From positions 5,146,001-5,210,000 of the forward strand of contig JBAGRP010000001.1 in assembly GCA_036924855.1 (NCBI GenBank): a stretch of DNA of 64,000 nucleotides. Reading direction: 5' to 3'. The notes below the pieces were generated by a model that was not told the origin of the DNA, ran no database searches, and saw only the letters and a list, made by a program, of their open reading frames with translations. Below are positions 8,527-17,108 of the stretch, one piece after another (position 1 is the stretch's first letter; every line of letters begins with the position of its first letter). The DNA is from Nitrobacteraceae bacterium AZCC 2146 (GTDB taxonomy: Bacteria; Pseudomonadota; Alphaproteobacteria; Rhizobiales; Xanthobacteraceae). The translations under genes were made by a program, and so were the position numbers.

Positions 8527-8546
8527 CATGTTCGCTAGATGGTCAA

Positions 8547-8561
8547 CTATTCCGTGAACAG
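8547..8561. promoter_or_regulatory. candidate LuxR-binding palindrome upstream of luxI
   Basis: The imperfect inverted repeat CTATTC-CGT-GAACAG lies 58-72 bp upstream of the luxI start. A related CTATTCG...CGAAT inverted repeat lies upstream of luxR (9384-9404), and both are preceded by GGTCAAC. It is shorter and less symmetric than a classical 20-bp lux box, so this is only a candidate. Confidence 0.35.
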
Positions 8562-8573
8562 GGTATTGACAAA

Positions 8574-9308
8574 TCAAAGGTCGATTTCGCCAGTCCGGAT
8601 CGACACGGCGACAGCCTGGGCGCGGGTATGAACGTTCAGCTTGTGCATGGCCGTGGACACGGTCTTGTTCACGGTGTCTTCCGAGATGCTGAGGATCGCA
8701 CTGGTGTCCCATGCCGTCTTGCCGGCCGCGACCCAATTCATGACCTCCCGCTCGCGCGGCGTTAGGACCTTGCGCTGCGCCGGCTGGTGCGACCGGATGA
8801 TGACCAGCCGGTTGAACGCGTACATCGTCACCAGCTCAATTGCAGCGCGCGCTTCTCCGGTATCTTCGACCTCTCGTCCTGCAAGCGATAAGCCGGCCTG
8901 ATATCCGTTCATGCCGTGAACGGGCGTACACAGGCCATGCTTGAGGCCGTAATCGACGGCTGCGATCTGCATGATTGAATTGGCAACCGGATCGGTTTCG
9001 CTGGGGCGGAGTTCCGACCAGGTAAAGGATTCCGGTCGCTGCCTGATCCGCGGTGCCACCGGGTCAGATGCGTAAAAGTTCGACGCCGCGTACTGCTCGG
9101 CCCACGTTTTCGGCCAGACTTTTAGCAATACTTTTTCTTCGAACGATTGCTTGTGGCCGGTCGAGGCGAGAAAGCAAATATGATCGTAGCCAAAGCCGCC
9201 AGCCAGATCGGAAATGACGTTGCCAACCCTTGCGGAGGTATCAGCTTCACGAATGGATTCGATCGCATCGAGTGCGGACTGAAAATGCTTTCCCTTGAAA
9301 GATCCCAT
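8574..9308 (-). CDS. LuxR-family autoinducer-binding transcriptional regulator
   Basis: A 244-residue quorum-sensing regulator. The N-terminal autoinducer-binding domain (about 15-170) keeps the signature aromatic/acid set Trp69, Tyr73, Asp82-Pro83 and Trp97 in WAEQYAASNFYASDPVAP and ESFTWSEL. The C-terminal GerE-type helix-turn-helix (about 180-240) begins LTPREREVMNWVAAGKT and includes SEDTVNKTVSTAMHKLNV. It is encoded directly upstream of the LuxI homologue on the same strand and is its likely cognate receptor. The start is ATG 9308 with a modest AGGG ribosome-binding site. Confidence 0.95.
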   Translation of the reverse strand: MGSFKGKHFQSALDAIESIREADTSARVGNVISDLAGGFGYDHICFLASTGHKQSFEEKVLLKVWPKTWAEQYAASNFYASDPVAPRIRQRPESFTWSELRPSETDPVANSIMQIAAVDYGLKHGLCTPVHGMNGYQAGLSLAGREVEDTGEARAAIELVTMYAFNRLVIIRSHQPAQRKVLTPREREVMNWVAAGKTAWDTSAILSISEDTVNKTVSTAMHKLNVHTRAQAVAVSIRTGEIDL

Positions 9309-9383
9309 GGAGGCAGCCCTTTTGGAAATAGTGTTTCGGAAGGCTGAGCTTATCGACCCATCCGGTCAACATATTCGTTGGTA

Positions 9384-9404
9384 CTATTCGGGCACGAATT
9401 ATAG
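9384..9404. promoter_or_regulatory. candidate LuxR-type inverted repeat upstream of luxR
   Basis: CTATTCG-GGCA-CGAAT with a following TATAG forms an imperfect inverted repeat 76-96 bp upstream of the luxR start. It resembles the repeat in front of luxI, and the same GGTCAAC heptamer precedes it at 9364-9370. This could be an autoregulatory site; support comes only from the two copies. Confidence 0.3.
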
Positions 9405-9429
9405 GCATGCGCCGTACGAGAGCGCCTGA

Positions 9430-9999
9430 TTACCGGAATGCGATGAGGACCAACCGCGCCGATGCGGCGGACTCCATGCGGATGGGGCCGACTCCCGGAC
9501 CCAACACGAGGCCATCGTAATTCGCCAGCACTTCAAGGATCGAGCCATACTGTACCGTCACCGCGCCCCGTTCGACGAGCAGCACGGTGAGAGCGGACGG
9601 CGATGGAAAAACCTGAGGCGTGGTCAGGTCAAGGCGGCTGACATTGTGTTGAAATCGGTCGCGCCGGCTCATGACGTTGAGATCGACGATCGGGCCGCCG
9701 ATCAGGGTGGCATAGGTCGGCTGGTCTCCGGGAAACGAATGGATGGATTCGCGATCCAGCCGGACAAGCCCGTGATCGGCAACCTTGAGAATGATACCGT
9801 CGCCCTCCAGTACCAGTAGTGTCCGGTCGATGCCGGGAAACGGCGAAAACGGCCCGTCGGTCTCGACCCGCGCCATGCTGATGCGCCAGTCGAAACCCTC
9901 AAAGCCTTCGGCCTCCGGCGAGACGGCGATCTCGGTCGTCGATCCCATGCCGTTTTTCCACGGCATGATCTTGTAGTCCGCGGCGCGCAGGATTCGCAT
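9430..9999 (-). CDS. hutD: HutD family protein
   Basis: A 189-residue cupin-like protein of the HutD/Ves family, found in histidine-utilisation operons and proposed to modulate pathway flux. It starts MRILRAADYKIMPWKNGMGS, where PWKNG-G-T is the family signature, followed by GFDWRISMARVETDGPFSPF and PGIDRTLLVLEG. The ATG is 8 bp after the hutU stop, so it is the third gene of hutI-hutU-hutD. The in-frame extension upstream overlaps hutU and is not family-like. No enzyme activity is assigned to the family. Confidence 0.93.
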   Translation of the reverse strand: MRILRAADYKIMPWKNGMGSTTEIAVSPEAEGFEGFDWRISMARVETDGPFSPFPGIDRTLLVLEGDGIILKVADHGLVRLDRESIHSFPGDQPTYATLIGGPIVDLNVMSRRDRFQHNVSRLDLTTPQVFPSPSALTVLLVERGAVTVQYGSILEVLANYDGLVLGPGVGPIRMESAASARLVLIAFR

Positions 10000-10007
10000 C
10001 GGCTCGA

Positions 10008-11672
10008 TCAGCCCAAGCTCGGCAGGTTCAAGCCATGTTCCTCGGCGCAGGCGATCGCCGACTCGTAGCCCGCATCGGCGTGGCGCATCACGCCTGACGC
10101 GGGATCGTTCCACAGCACGCGCTCGATGCGCTTGGCGGCTTCCGGTGTGCCGTCGGCGACGATCACCATGCCGGCATGCTGCGAAAATCCCATGCCGACG
10201 CCGCCGCCATGATGCAGCGACACCCACGTCGCCCCGGATGCGCAGTTCAGCAACGCGTTGAGTAGCGGCCAGTCGGAGACGGCATCGGAACCGTCCTTCA
10301 TCGCCTCGGTCTCGCGGTTCGGGCTGGCGACCGAACCGGAATCCAGATGGTCGCGGCCAATCACGATCGGTCCGGCCAATTCACCCGACGCCACCATCTC
10401 GTTGAAGGCGAGGCCAAGCCGATGCCGATCGCCGAGACCGACCCAGCAGATCCGTGCCGGCAGGCCCTGAAACTGGATGCGCTCGCGCGCCATGTCGAGC
10501 CAGTTCACCAGCGCTTTGTTGTCGCCGAGAATTTCCTTCACCTTGGCGTCGGTCTTGTAGATGTCCTCGGGATCGCCCGACAGCGCGACCCAGCGGAATG
10601 GACCGATGCCCCGGCAGAACAGCGGCCGAATGTAAGCCGGCACGAAGCCCGGAAAATCGAAGGCATTCTCGACACCTTCCTCCTTGGCCATCTGCCGGAT
10701 GTTGTTGCCGTAGTCGACGGTGGGCACGCCCATCTTCTGGAAATCCAGCATCGCCCGGACATGTTCGCCCATCGATTTCCGCGACGCCTGCTCGACCGCC
10801 TGCGGCGCCGTGGCGCGCTTGTCTTCCCATTCGGCCAGGCTCCAGCCTTTCGGCAGGTAGCCGTTGATGGGATCATGCGCGGAGGTCTGGTCGGTGACGA
10901 CATCCGGGCGCACGCCGCGGCGGACCAGTTCGGGGAAGATGTCGGCGGCGTTGCCGAGCACGCCGACCGAGATCGGCTTCCTGTCCTTGTTGGCGCGTTC
11001 GATGATTTCCAACCCTTCATCGAGATCCTTGGCCTGGACGTCGAGATAGCGGCTCTTCAGCCGCATCTCGATCCGGCTCGGCTGACACTCAACCGCGAGG
11101 CAGGAGGCTCCGGCCATGGTTGCCGCCAGCGGCTGCGCACCGCCCATGCCGCCGAGGCCTGCAGTCAGGATCCAGCGCCCGCTGAGATCGCCGTTGTAGT
11201 GCTGGCGGCCGATCTCGACAAAAGTCTCGTAGGTGCCCTGCACGATGCCCTGCGAGCCGATATAGATCCACGAGCCCGCGGTCATCTGGCCGTACATCAT
11301 CAGGCCCTTGCGATCGAGCTCGTTGAAGTGCTCCCAGGTCGCCCAGCGCGGCACCAGATTGGAATTGGCGATCAGCACGCGGGGCGCGTCGGCATGGGTG
11401 CGGAAAACGCCGACCGGCTTGCCGGATTGCACCAGCAGCGTCTCGTCGCTTTCGAGCTTGCGCAGCGATGCAGCGATCTGATCGAAGCTTTCCCAACTAC
11501 GCGCGGCGCGGCCGATGCCGCCATAGACCACCAGCTCATTGGGATTCTCGGCCACTTCCGGGTCGAGATTGTTCATCAGCATGCGCAGCGGCGCTTCGGT
11601 GAGCCAGCTCTTCGCGGTCATCTCCGCGCCGCGCGGGCTGCACACGATCCGGGCGTTCTTGCTGCGGTCCAT
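10008..11672 (-). CDS. hutU: urocanate hydratase
   Basis: HutU converts urocanate to 4-imidazolone-5-propionate using tightly bound NAD+ as an electrophile; cytoplasmic step two of histidine degradation. The 554-residue length is standard. Visible hallmarks are [35 protein letters not shown], the nucleotide loop [14 protein letters not shown] and the C-terminal [20 protein letters not shown] with the conserved cysteine. It lies 12 bp downstream of hutI and 8 bp upstream of hutD. Confidence 0.98.
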   Translation of the reverse strand: MDRSKNARIVCSPRGAEMTAKSWLTEAPLRMLMNNLDPEVAENPNELVVYGGIGRAARSWESFDQIAASLRKLESDETLLVQSGKPVGVFRTHADAPRVLIANSNLVPRWATWEHFNELDRKGLMMYGQMTAGSWIYIGSQGIVQGTYETFVEIGRQHYNGDLSGRWILTAGLGGMGGAQPLAATMAGASCLAVECQPSRIEMRLKSRYLDVQAKDLDEGLEIIERANKDRKPISVGVLGNAADIFPELVRRGVRPDVVTDQTSAHDPINGYLPKGWSLAEWEDKRATAPQAVEQASRKSMGEHVRAMLDFQKMGVPTVDYGNNIRQMAKEEGVENAFDFPGFVPAYIRPLFCRGIGPFRWVALSGDPEDIYKTDAKVKEILGDNKALVNWLDMARERIQFQGLPARICWVGLGDRHRLGLAFNEMVASGELAGPIVIGRDHLDSGSVASPNRETEAMKDGSDAVSDWPLLNALLNCASGATWVSLHHGGGVGMGFSQHAGMVIVADGTPEAAKRIERVLWNDPASGVMRHADAGYESAIACAEEHGLNLPSLG

Positions 11673-11684
11673 GATGGGGTGTCC

Positions 11685-12914
11685 TTACCTGGATAATGTC
11701 GTTTGCGACTGGCCGTGCCAGACGCGCGCGTGAAGCGGATTGAAGCCGACCCGGTAGACCAGCTCGGCGGGCTGTTCGATGTCCCAGATCGCGAGATCGC
11801 AGGACTTGCCGGCTTCGAGCGTGCCGACCTCGCCGAGCCGTCCCAGTGCGCGCGCGGCTTCGCGGGTCACGCCGGTAAGGCATTCGTCCACGGTCAGATG
11901 AAACAGCGTCGCGCCCATGTTCATCGCCAGCAGCAGCGACGTCAGCGGCGACGTCCCGGGATTGCAGTCGGTGGCCAGTGCCAGATGTGTGCCGTGTTTG
12001 CGGAACAGCGCGATCGGCGGTGCCTGCGTCTCCCGCAATGCGTAGAACGCGCCGGGCAGCACCACCGCGACGGTGCCGGCTCTGGTCAGGGCGATGACGC
12101 CGTCCTCGTCGGTGAATTCGAGGTGATCCGCCGACAGCGCGCCGTGCTCGGCCGCGAGCCGCGCGCCATGCAGGTTGGAAAGTTGGTCGGCATGCAGCTT
12201 GACCGGCAGTCCGAATGCCTTCGCGGCGGCAAACACCCGCGCCGTCTGCGCCGGCGAAAACGCGATGCCTTCGCAGAATGCATCGACGGCATCGGCTAGT
12301 TTCAGCTCCGCAATCGCCGGCAGCATCTCGTCGCAGACGCGGGCGATATACGCGTCCTTGTCGCCCTTTGCTTCCGGCGGCATTGCATGGGCACCGAGAA
12401 ACGACGTCACCACCGACACCGCGCGTTCGCGGCCGAGCTGCCGCGCCGCACTAAGGCAGCGGATCTCGGTTGCCTGATCGAGGCCATAGCCGGATTTGAT
12501 TTCGATGGTGGTGACGCCCTCGGCGATCAGATGATCGAGCCGCTTCAGGCCGCTGGCGACCAACTGCTCTTCGCTCGCCGCGCGGGTCGCCAGCATGCTC
12601 GAGGCAATGCCGCCGCCGGCGCGGGAAATCTCTTCGTAGCTGGCGCCATCCAGCCGCATCGCGAATTCATTGGCGCGGTTGCCGCCGAAGATCAGATGGG
12701 TGTGGCAATCGACCAGGCCCGGCGTGATCCAGCGGCCGTCGCAGTCGATGCGCTCAATCGCATCGGTGGCTGCGGGCATGTCGGCCGCAGCGCCGGCAAA
12801 TACGATGCGGCCGTCCCTGGACGCGACGCAGCCGTGCTCGATGATACCAAGGCCGGGCTGTCCCGGCGCCATGGTGGCAAGGCGCGCGTTGGTCCAGATC
12901 GTATCGAAGGGCAT
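11685..12914 (-). CDS. hutI: imidazolonepropionase
   Basis: Hydrolyses 4-imidazolone-5-propionate to N-formimino-L-glutamate; a metal-dependent amidohydrolase and step three of histidine degradation. The 409-residue protein shows [20 protein letters not shown] (metal ligands His71 and His73), [24 protein letters not shown] and a late [12 protein letters not shown]. It is first in the minus-strand hut operon and divergent from hutF, with a HutC-type operator in the 95-bp gap. hutH, normally nearby, is not in this window. Confidence 0.98.
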   Translation of the reverse strand: MPFDTIWTNARLATMAPGQPGLGIIEHGCVASRDGRIVFAGAAADMPAATDAIERIDCDGRWITPGLVDCHTHLIFGGNRANEFAMRLDGASYEEISRAGGGIASSMLATRAASEEQLVASGLKRLDHLIAEGVTTIEIKSGYGLDQATEIRCLSAARQLGRERAVSVVTSFLGAHAMPPEAKGDKDAYIARVCDEMLPAIAELKLADAVDAFCEGIAFSPAQTARVFAAAKAFGLPVKLHADQLSNLHGARLAAEHGALSADHLEFTDEDGVIALTRAGTVAVVLPGAFYALRETQAPPIALFRKHGTHLALATDCNPGTSPLTSLLLAMNMGATLFHLTVDECLTGVTREAARALGRLGEVGTLEAGKSCDLAIWDIEQPAELVYRVGFNPLHARVWHGQSQTTLSR

Positions 12915-12942
12915 GATGGCCTGCCGTCATTTAAGCACGTCG

Positions 12943-12956
12943 TATGTCTATACATA
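12943..12956. promoter_or_regulatory. HutC/GntR-type operator between hutI and hutF
   Basis: The inverted repeat TATGT-CTAT-ACATA contains GTCTATAC, which fits the GT-N-TA-N-AC core recognised by HutC-subfamily GntR repressors. It sits in the 95-bp divergent gap, 29 bp from the hutI start and 54 bp from the hutF start, where one repressor could control both directions. hutC itself is encoded behind hutF. Confidence 0.7.
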
Positions 12957-13009
12957 ACCAGCGGCGTCGCCTATTGTCGAGCGTCTTTTGATTGCATCGA
13001 ACGAGTGCC

Positions 13010-14389
13010 ATGCGCGCCGAAAGTCCTGCAAAACGGCTGTTCTTCGCTGACGCGCTGCTGCCCGGCGGCTGGGCGCGCGACGTCACTGTATCCATCGAAA
13101 ACGGCGTCATCGCGTCGGTTGCCGACAATGCAAGCAGCGCTGGCGCTGAAATCATCAGCGGCGTCGCGATCCCCGGACTGCCTAATTTGCACAGCCATGC
13201 CTTCCAGCGCGGCATGGCCGGCCTGACTGAAGTCCGCGGCGTCACTCAGGACAGTTTCTGGACCTGGCGGCAGTTGATGTATCGATTCCTCGATGCCCTG
13301 ACGCCCGACGATGTCGAGGCGATTGCCGGCTTCGCCTATGCCGAGATGCTGGAGGCCGGCTTTACCAGCGTTGCAGAATTCCACTATCTGCATCACGACG
13401 AACACGGCCAACCCTATGCCGACCTCGCGGAGATGGCTGGCCGCATCACGGCGGCGGCCGGCGCAACCGGTATCGGGCTGACGCTATTGCCGTCGTTCTA
13501 CAACTTCAGTTCGTTCGGCGGCGCGCCGTCGCTGCACGGCCAGCGGCGGTTTGCCAACGATCCCCAGCGGTTTCTTGCGCTGCTGGAAAAATCGCGCGCC
13601 GCCATTGCTGCCTGCGACGATGCGGCGATCGGCATCGCGCCGCATTCGCTGCGCGCCATCACGCCGGAGACGCTGAAGGAAGTGCTTGCGGCATTCCCGC
13701 AGGGGCCGATCCACATTCATGTCGCCGAGCAGGTCAAGGAAGTCAGCGACTGCGTCGCCTGGTCCGGCCAGACCCCGGTGGCCTGGCTGCTCGACCACAT
13801 GCCGGTCGATAGACGCTGGGTGCTGATCCACGCCACCCACATGACCGCAGAGGAGGCGACGGGTGTCGCGGCCTCCCGCGCCATGATCGGACTGTGCCCG
13901 CTCACCGAAGCCAGTCTCGGCGACGGCATTTTTGAAGGCTCGCAATTTCTTGAAGCCGGCGGCAGCTTTGGCGTCGGTACCGATTCCAATATCGAGATCA
14001 CCGCGCCGGGCGAACTGAAGCAGCTCGAATACAGCCAGCGGCTGCGCTATCGGATCCGCAACGCGGTGGCGCGCACGCCGGGTGAATCCACCGGCCGCGC
14101 GCTCTACGAACATGCACTGGACGGCGGCGCGCAGGCGCTGGGCCGCTCGGTTGGATCGCTCGCCGTCGGCAAGCGCGCCGATATCGTCGTGCTTAACAAT
14201 GCCCATCCCGATCTCGCCGCGGTTAGCGGCGATCGTTGGCTCGATGCCTACACGTTCGTCGCCGGCAAGTCGGCCATCGACAGCGTCTGGGTCGGCGGCA
14301 AGCAGGTCGTCGAAGCCGGTCGTCACCGGCAGCGTTCGTCCATCGTCGCGCGCTACCAGCGCACGATGAAGCGTTTGGTCGGTCTGTGA
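13010..14389 (+). CDS. hutF: formimidoylglutamate deiminase
   Basis: Deaminates N-formimino-L-glutamate to N-formyl-L-glutamate and ammonia, the step specific to the five-enzyme histidine pathway. The product is 459 residues from ATG 13010; a TTG 18 bp upstream is also in frame. It is an amidohydrolase with GLPNLHSHAFQRGMAGL (metal-binding HxH), IHIHVAEQVKEV, LIHATHMT and GVGTDSNIEI. The stop overlaps the hutC start by one base. HutG, which should remove the formyl group, is not encoded in the window. Confidence 0.97.
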   Translation: MRAESPAKRLFFADALLPGGWARDVTVSIENGVIASVADNASSAGAEIISGVAIPGLPNLHSHAFQRGMAGLTEVRGVTQDSFWTWRQLMYRFLDALTPDDVEAIAGFAYAEMLEAGFTSVAEFHYLHHDEHGQPYADLAEMAGRITAAAGATGIGLTLLPSFYNFSSFGGAPSLHGQRRFANDPQRFLALLEKSRAAIAACDDAAIGIAPHSLRAITPETLKEVLAAFPQGPIHIHVAEQVKEVSDCVAWSGQTPVAWLLDHMPVDRRWVLIHATHMTAEEATGVAASRAMIGLCPLTEASLGDGIFEGSQFLEAGGSFGVGTDSNIEITAPGELKQLEYSQRLRYRIRNAVARTPGESTGRALYEHALDGGAQALGRSVGSLAVGKRADIVVLNNAHPDLAAVSGDRWLDAYTFVAGKSAIDSVWVGGKQVVEAGRHRQRSSIVARYQRTMKRLVGL

Positions 14390-15156
14390 TGGTGACAGCG
14401 CGCGCGCAAAGGACCGATGCCGTCAAAGCACGCGCCGCGCCGCAGGCGCTGTACCAGCGCATCCGCGCCGATCTTGAAGAAAAGATCATGTCCGGCCGCT
14501 GGCCGCCCGGCCATCGGATTCCGTTCGAACATGAACTGGTCGATACCTATAATTGCTCGCGGATGACCGTGAACAAGGTGCTGTCGGGTCTGGCCGATGC
14601 TGGCGTCATCGAGCGCAAGCGCCGCGTCGGCAGCTTTGTCGCGCGGCCCTTAGTGCAGTCGGCTGTGCTGCACATTCCCGATATCCAGGCCGAGATCGCC
14701 AAGCGCGGCGAGAGCTACGGCTACGAATTACTGGTGCGCAAGCGTCGGGCAGCGACCAAGGACGATCTCGATCGTCTCGGCCTCAAGGCGGGGTGCGACG
14801 TGCTGTCGCTGCGCTGCCGGCATATCGCGAAGGGGCGTCCGTTTGCACTGGAAGAGCGGCTGATCAATCTCGACGTGGTGCCGCTGGCAAGCGAGATCGA
14901 TTTTACCAAGGTGCCGCCGGGCACATGGCTGCTCGGCCATGTGCCGTGGAATGAAGCGGAGCACCAGATCACCGCCTGCCTTGCCGACGACACGATCCTG
15001 AAAGCACTGGCGCTGAAGTCGCCGGCAGCGTGCCTCATGGTCGAGCGGCGCACCTGGCGCAAACGCAAGATCATCACGTCTGTTCGCGTCAGCTATCCGA
15101 GCGACCTGTATCAACTCACCGCACGTTTCACGCCGGCGGCGCGATCATGGCGATGA
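14389..15156 (+). CDS. hutC: histidine utilization repressor (GntR family, HutC subfamily)
   Basis: A 255-residue urocanate-responsive repressor. The N-terminal winged helix (about 20-85) shows ALYQRIRADLEEKIMSGRW, PPGHRIPFEHELVDTYNCSR and MTVNKVLSGLADAGVIERK. The C-terminal UTRA effector domain (about 105-250) includes FALEERLINLDVVP. The ATG overlaps the hutF stop (TGATG), so the two are co-translated. The frame is open further upstream inside hutF, but the family start is at 14389. Its probable operator lies at 12943-12956. Confidence 0.96.
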   Translation: MVTARAQRTDAVKARAAPQALYQRIRADLEEKIMSGRWPPGHRIPFEHELVDTYNCSRMTVNKVLSGLADAGVIERKRRVGSFVARPLVQSAVLHIPDIQAEIAKRGESYGYELLVRKRRAATKDDLDRLGLKAGCDVLSLRCRHIAKGRPFALEERLINLDVVPLASEIDFTKVPPGTWLLGHVPWNEAEHQITACLADDTILKALALKSPAACLMVERRTWRKRKIITSVRVSYPSDLYQLTARFTPAARSWR

Positions 15157-15262
15157 GCAACACCCGCGATGAAGGCTGCGACTATCAAGCCGCAGAATTG
15201 ACTCTGGCAATCCGCCATGCTGCCATGCAATATCATTCAAAATCTGTTCAGGAGAGCGCGTC

Positions 15263-16207
15263 ATGAAGTTGATTGGAATTCCAGCGGCTGCGATGCTCGC
15301 GGCCCTCGTCGCGACACCCGCTGTCGCGCAGACCAAGGTAACCATCGCGATCTCCGGCTGGACCGGCTTCGCGCCGCTGACACTGGCCAAGGAAGCCGGC
15401 ATCTTCGCCAAGAACGGTCTCGACGTCACCATCAAGAAAGTCCCGCAGGCCAGCCGCCATCTCGCTATCGCTTCCGGCGATGTGCAATGCGCGGCGACGA
15501 CGGTTGAAACCTGGGTGGTGTGGAACGCCAACGGCGTCGCCACCACGCAGCTGTTCCAGCTCGACAAGTCCTATGGCGCCGACGGCATGGTGGTGCGGTC
15601 AGGCACGACCGCCATCAAGGATCTCAAGGGCAAGACCGTCGCCGCGTCGGCGCCGGGCACCGCGCCATACTTTACGCTGGCCTGGTTCCTGAAGAAGAAC
15701 GGCATGTCGGTGAAGGACGTCACCGTGGTCAACATGGACCCGGGTCCGGCCGCGCAGGCCTTCATCGCCGGACAGAACGACGCCGCGATGACTTATGAGC
15801 CGTATCTCTCCGCGGTACGCGAGAAGCCGGAAGCCGGCAAGATCATCGCCACCACGCTGGACTACCCGATGATCATGGACACCTTCGGCTGCACGCCGAA
15901 GTTCATCGCCGAGAACGAAGCTGCGGTGAAGGCGCTGACCAAGAGCTATTTCGACGCCGTCGACATGATCAAGGCCGACCAGGCCAAATCCTATGAGATC
16001 ATGGGCGCCGATGTGAAGCAGAGCGGCGAGGCGTTCGGCAAGTCCGCGGCCTATCTGCGCTGGCAGGGCAAGGACGAGAACAAGAAGTTCTTCGCCGGCG
16101 ATTTCCAGGCGTTCTCCAAGGAAGCGGCCGAGCTGCTGCTGGAAATCGGCATCATCAAGGAAATCCCCGATCTGACCAAGATCGTCGACACCCGTTTCAT
16201 CCAGTGA
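15263..16207 (+). CDS. ABC transporter substrate-binding protein (NitT/TauT/NMT1 type)
   Basis: A periplasmic receptor of 314 residues with a cleavable signal peptide ending near PAVAQT (residue 23). The mature part begins TIAISGWTGFAPLTLAKEAGIFAKNGLDV, typical of SsuA/TauA/NMT1-like receptors, and includes DLKGKTVAASAPGTAPYFTL. It is followed by a matching permease and ATPase and lies directly behind hutFC. A histidine-pathway-related ligand such as urocanate or histidine is therefore plausible, but the ligand is not shown by sequence. A ribosome-binding site CAGGAGAG precedes the ATG. Confidence 0.9.
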   Translation: MKLIGIPAAAMLAALVATPAVAQTKVTIAISGWTGFAPLTLAKEAGIFAKNGLDVTIKKVPQASRHLAIASGDVQCAATTVETWVVWNANGVATTQLFQLDKSYGADGMVVRSGTTAIKDLKGKTVAASAPGTAPYFTLAWFLKKNGMSVKDVTVVNMDPGPAAQAFIAGQNDAAMTYEPYLSAVREKPEAGKIIATTLDYPMIMDTFGCTPKFIAENEAAVKALTKSYFDAVDMIKADQAKSYEIMGADVKQSGEAFGKSAAYLRWQGKDENKKFFAGDFQAFSKEAAELLLEIGIIKEIPDLTKIVDTRFIQ

Positions 16208-16224
16208 CCATAGGTTCGAACAGC

Positions 16225-16311
16225 CGTCATTGCGAGCGTAGCGAAGCAATCCAGTTGCTTTGCTACGCTGCTCACTGGATTGCTTCGTCGCAAGGGCTCC
16301 TCGCAATGACG
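16225..16311. repeat. dispersed palindromic repeat (CGTCATTGCGAG family), copy 1
   Basis: Ends are exact 12-bp inverted repeats, CGTCATTGCGAG at 16225-16236 and CTCGCAATGACG at 16300-16311. Inner complementary segments are GAAGCAATCCAG and CTGGATTGCTTC. A second copy of this family lies at 59113-59227. It sits between the binding-protein and permease genes of an ABC operon, where the transcript would fold into a long stem that could protect or attenuate the mRNA. Confidence 0.85.
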
Positions 16312-16334
16312 AACACGAGCGTAGACTACATTCC

Positions 16335-17108
16335 ATGAAACCGCTCGCCCCGATCTCGTCTCCCGCGCGCGTCGTGCTCGGTATTTCGTTTTTCATTCTG
16401 TTCATCGCCGCCTGGTCCTATGCGACCTTCGGCGGGTTCGTCTCGAAAACCTTTCTCGCCAATCCGCTGACCATGCTGAGCGACGGCTGGCTGCTGCTCA
16501 CCAGGCATGACTTCCTCTTCGATATCGGGATGACGATCTGGCGCGTGATCGGCGGTTTCGTGCTGGCGGCGCTGGTCGCGGTGCCGCTCGGCATCTTGAT
16601 GGGCGCCTACAAGCCCATCGAGGCCTTCCTCGAACCCTTCGTGTCCTTCGCACGCTATCTGCCGGCGTCGGCGTTCATTCCGCTGCTGATCCTGTGGGCC
16701 GGCATCGGCGAATTGCAGAAGCTGCTGGTGATCTTCATCGGCTCGGTGTTCCAGCTTACCCTGATGGTCGCCGTCACCGTCGGCAGCGTGCGCCGCGATC
16801 TGGTCGAGGCCTCATTGACGCTCGGTGCGCGCGACGTCGGCGTGCTGCGCCGGGTGCTGATCCCGTCGGCGGCGCCGGACATCGCGGAAATTCTCCGCCT
16901 CGTGCTCGGCTGGGCCTGGACCTATGTCATCGTCGCCGAACTGATCGGTTCGTCCTCGGGCATCGGCCACATGATCATCGACAGCCAGGCATTGCTGGCC
17001 ACCGGCCAGATCATCTTCGGCATCATCGTCATCGGCATCATCGGTCTGATCTCCGACTATGCGTTCAAGGCGGCGAACCGGCAGATGTTCCCGTGGAGCC
17101 TGATTTGA
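16335..17108 (+). CDS. ABC transporter permease (NitT/TauT type)
   Basis: A 257-residue inner-membrane permease with about six hydrophobic segments. It has a BPD-type coupling region: YLPASAFIPLLILWAGIGE followed by EASLTLGARDVGVLRRVLIP, the EAA loop that docks on the ATPase. The start is ATG 16335, 24 bp after the palindromic repeat. The 3' end overlaps the ATPase start (ATTTGA). It belongs to the three-gene importer behind hutFC. Confidence 0.92.
   Translation: MKPLAPISSPARVVLGISFFILFIAAWSYATFGGFVSKTFLANPLTMLSDGWLLLTRHDFLFDIGMTIWRVIGGFVLAALVAVPLGILMGAYKPIEAFLEPFVSFARYLPASAFIPLLILWAGIGELQKLLVIFIGSVFQLTLMVAVTVGSVRRDLVEASLTLGARDVGVLRRVLIPSAAPDIAEILRLVLGWAWTYVIVAELIGSSSGIGHMIIDSQALLATGQIIFGIIVIGIIGLISDYAFKAANRQMFPWSLI

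Noticed and set aside
5572..9430. Direct repeat of the tRNA-Phe 3' end marking attR
   Set aside because: I looked for the T-arm/acceptor sequence downstream of the tRNA and found no second copy within the accessory patch.
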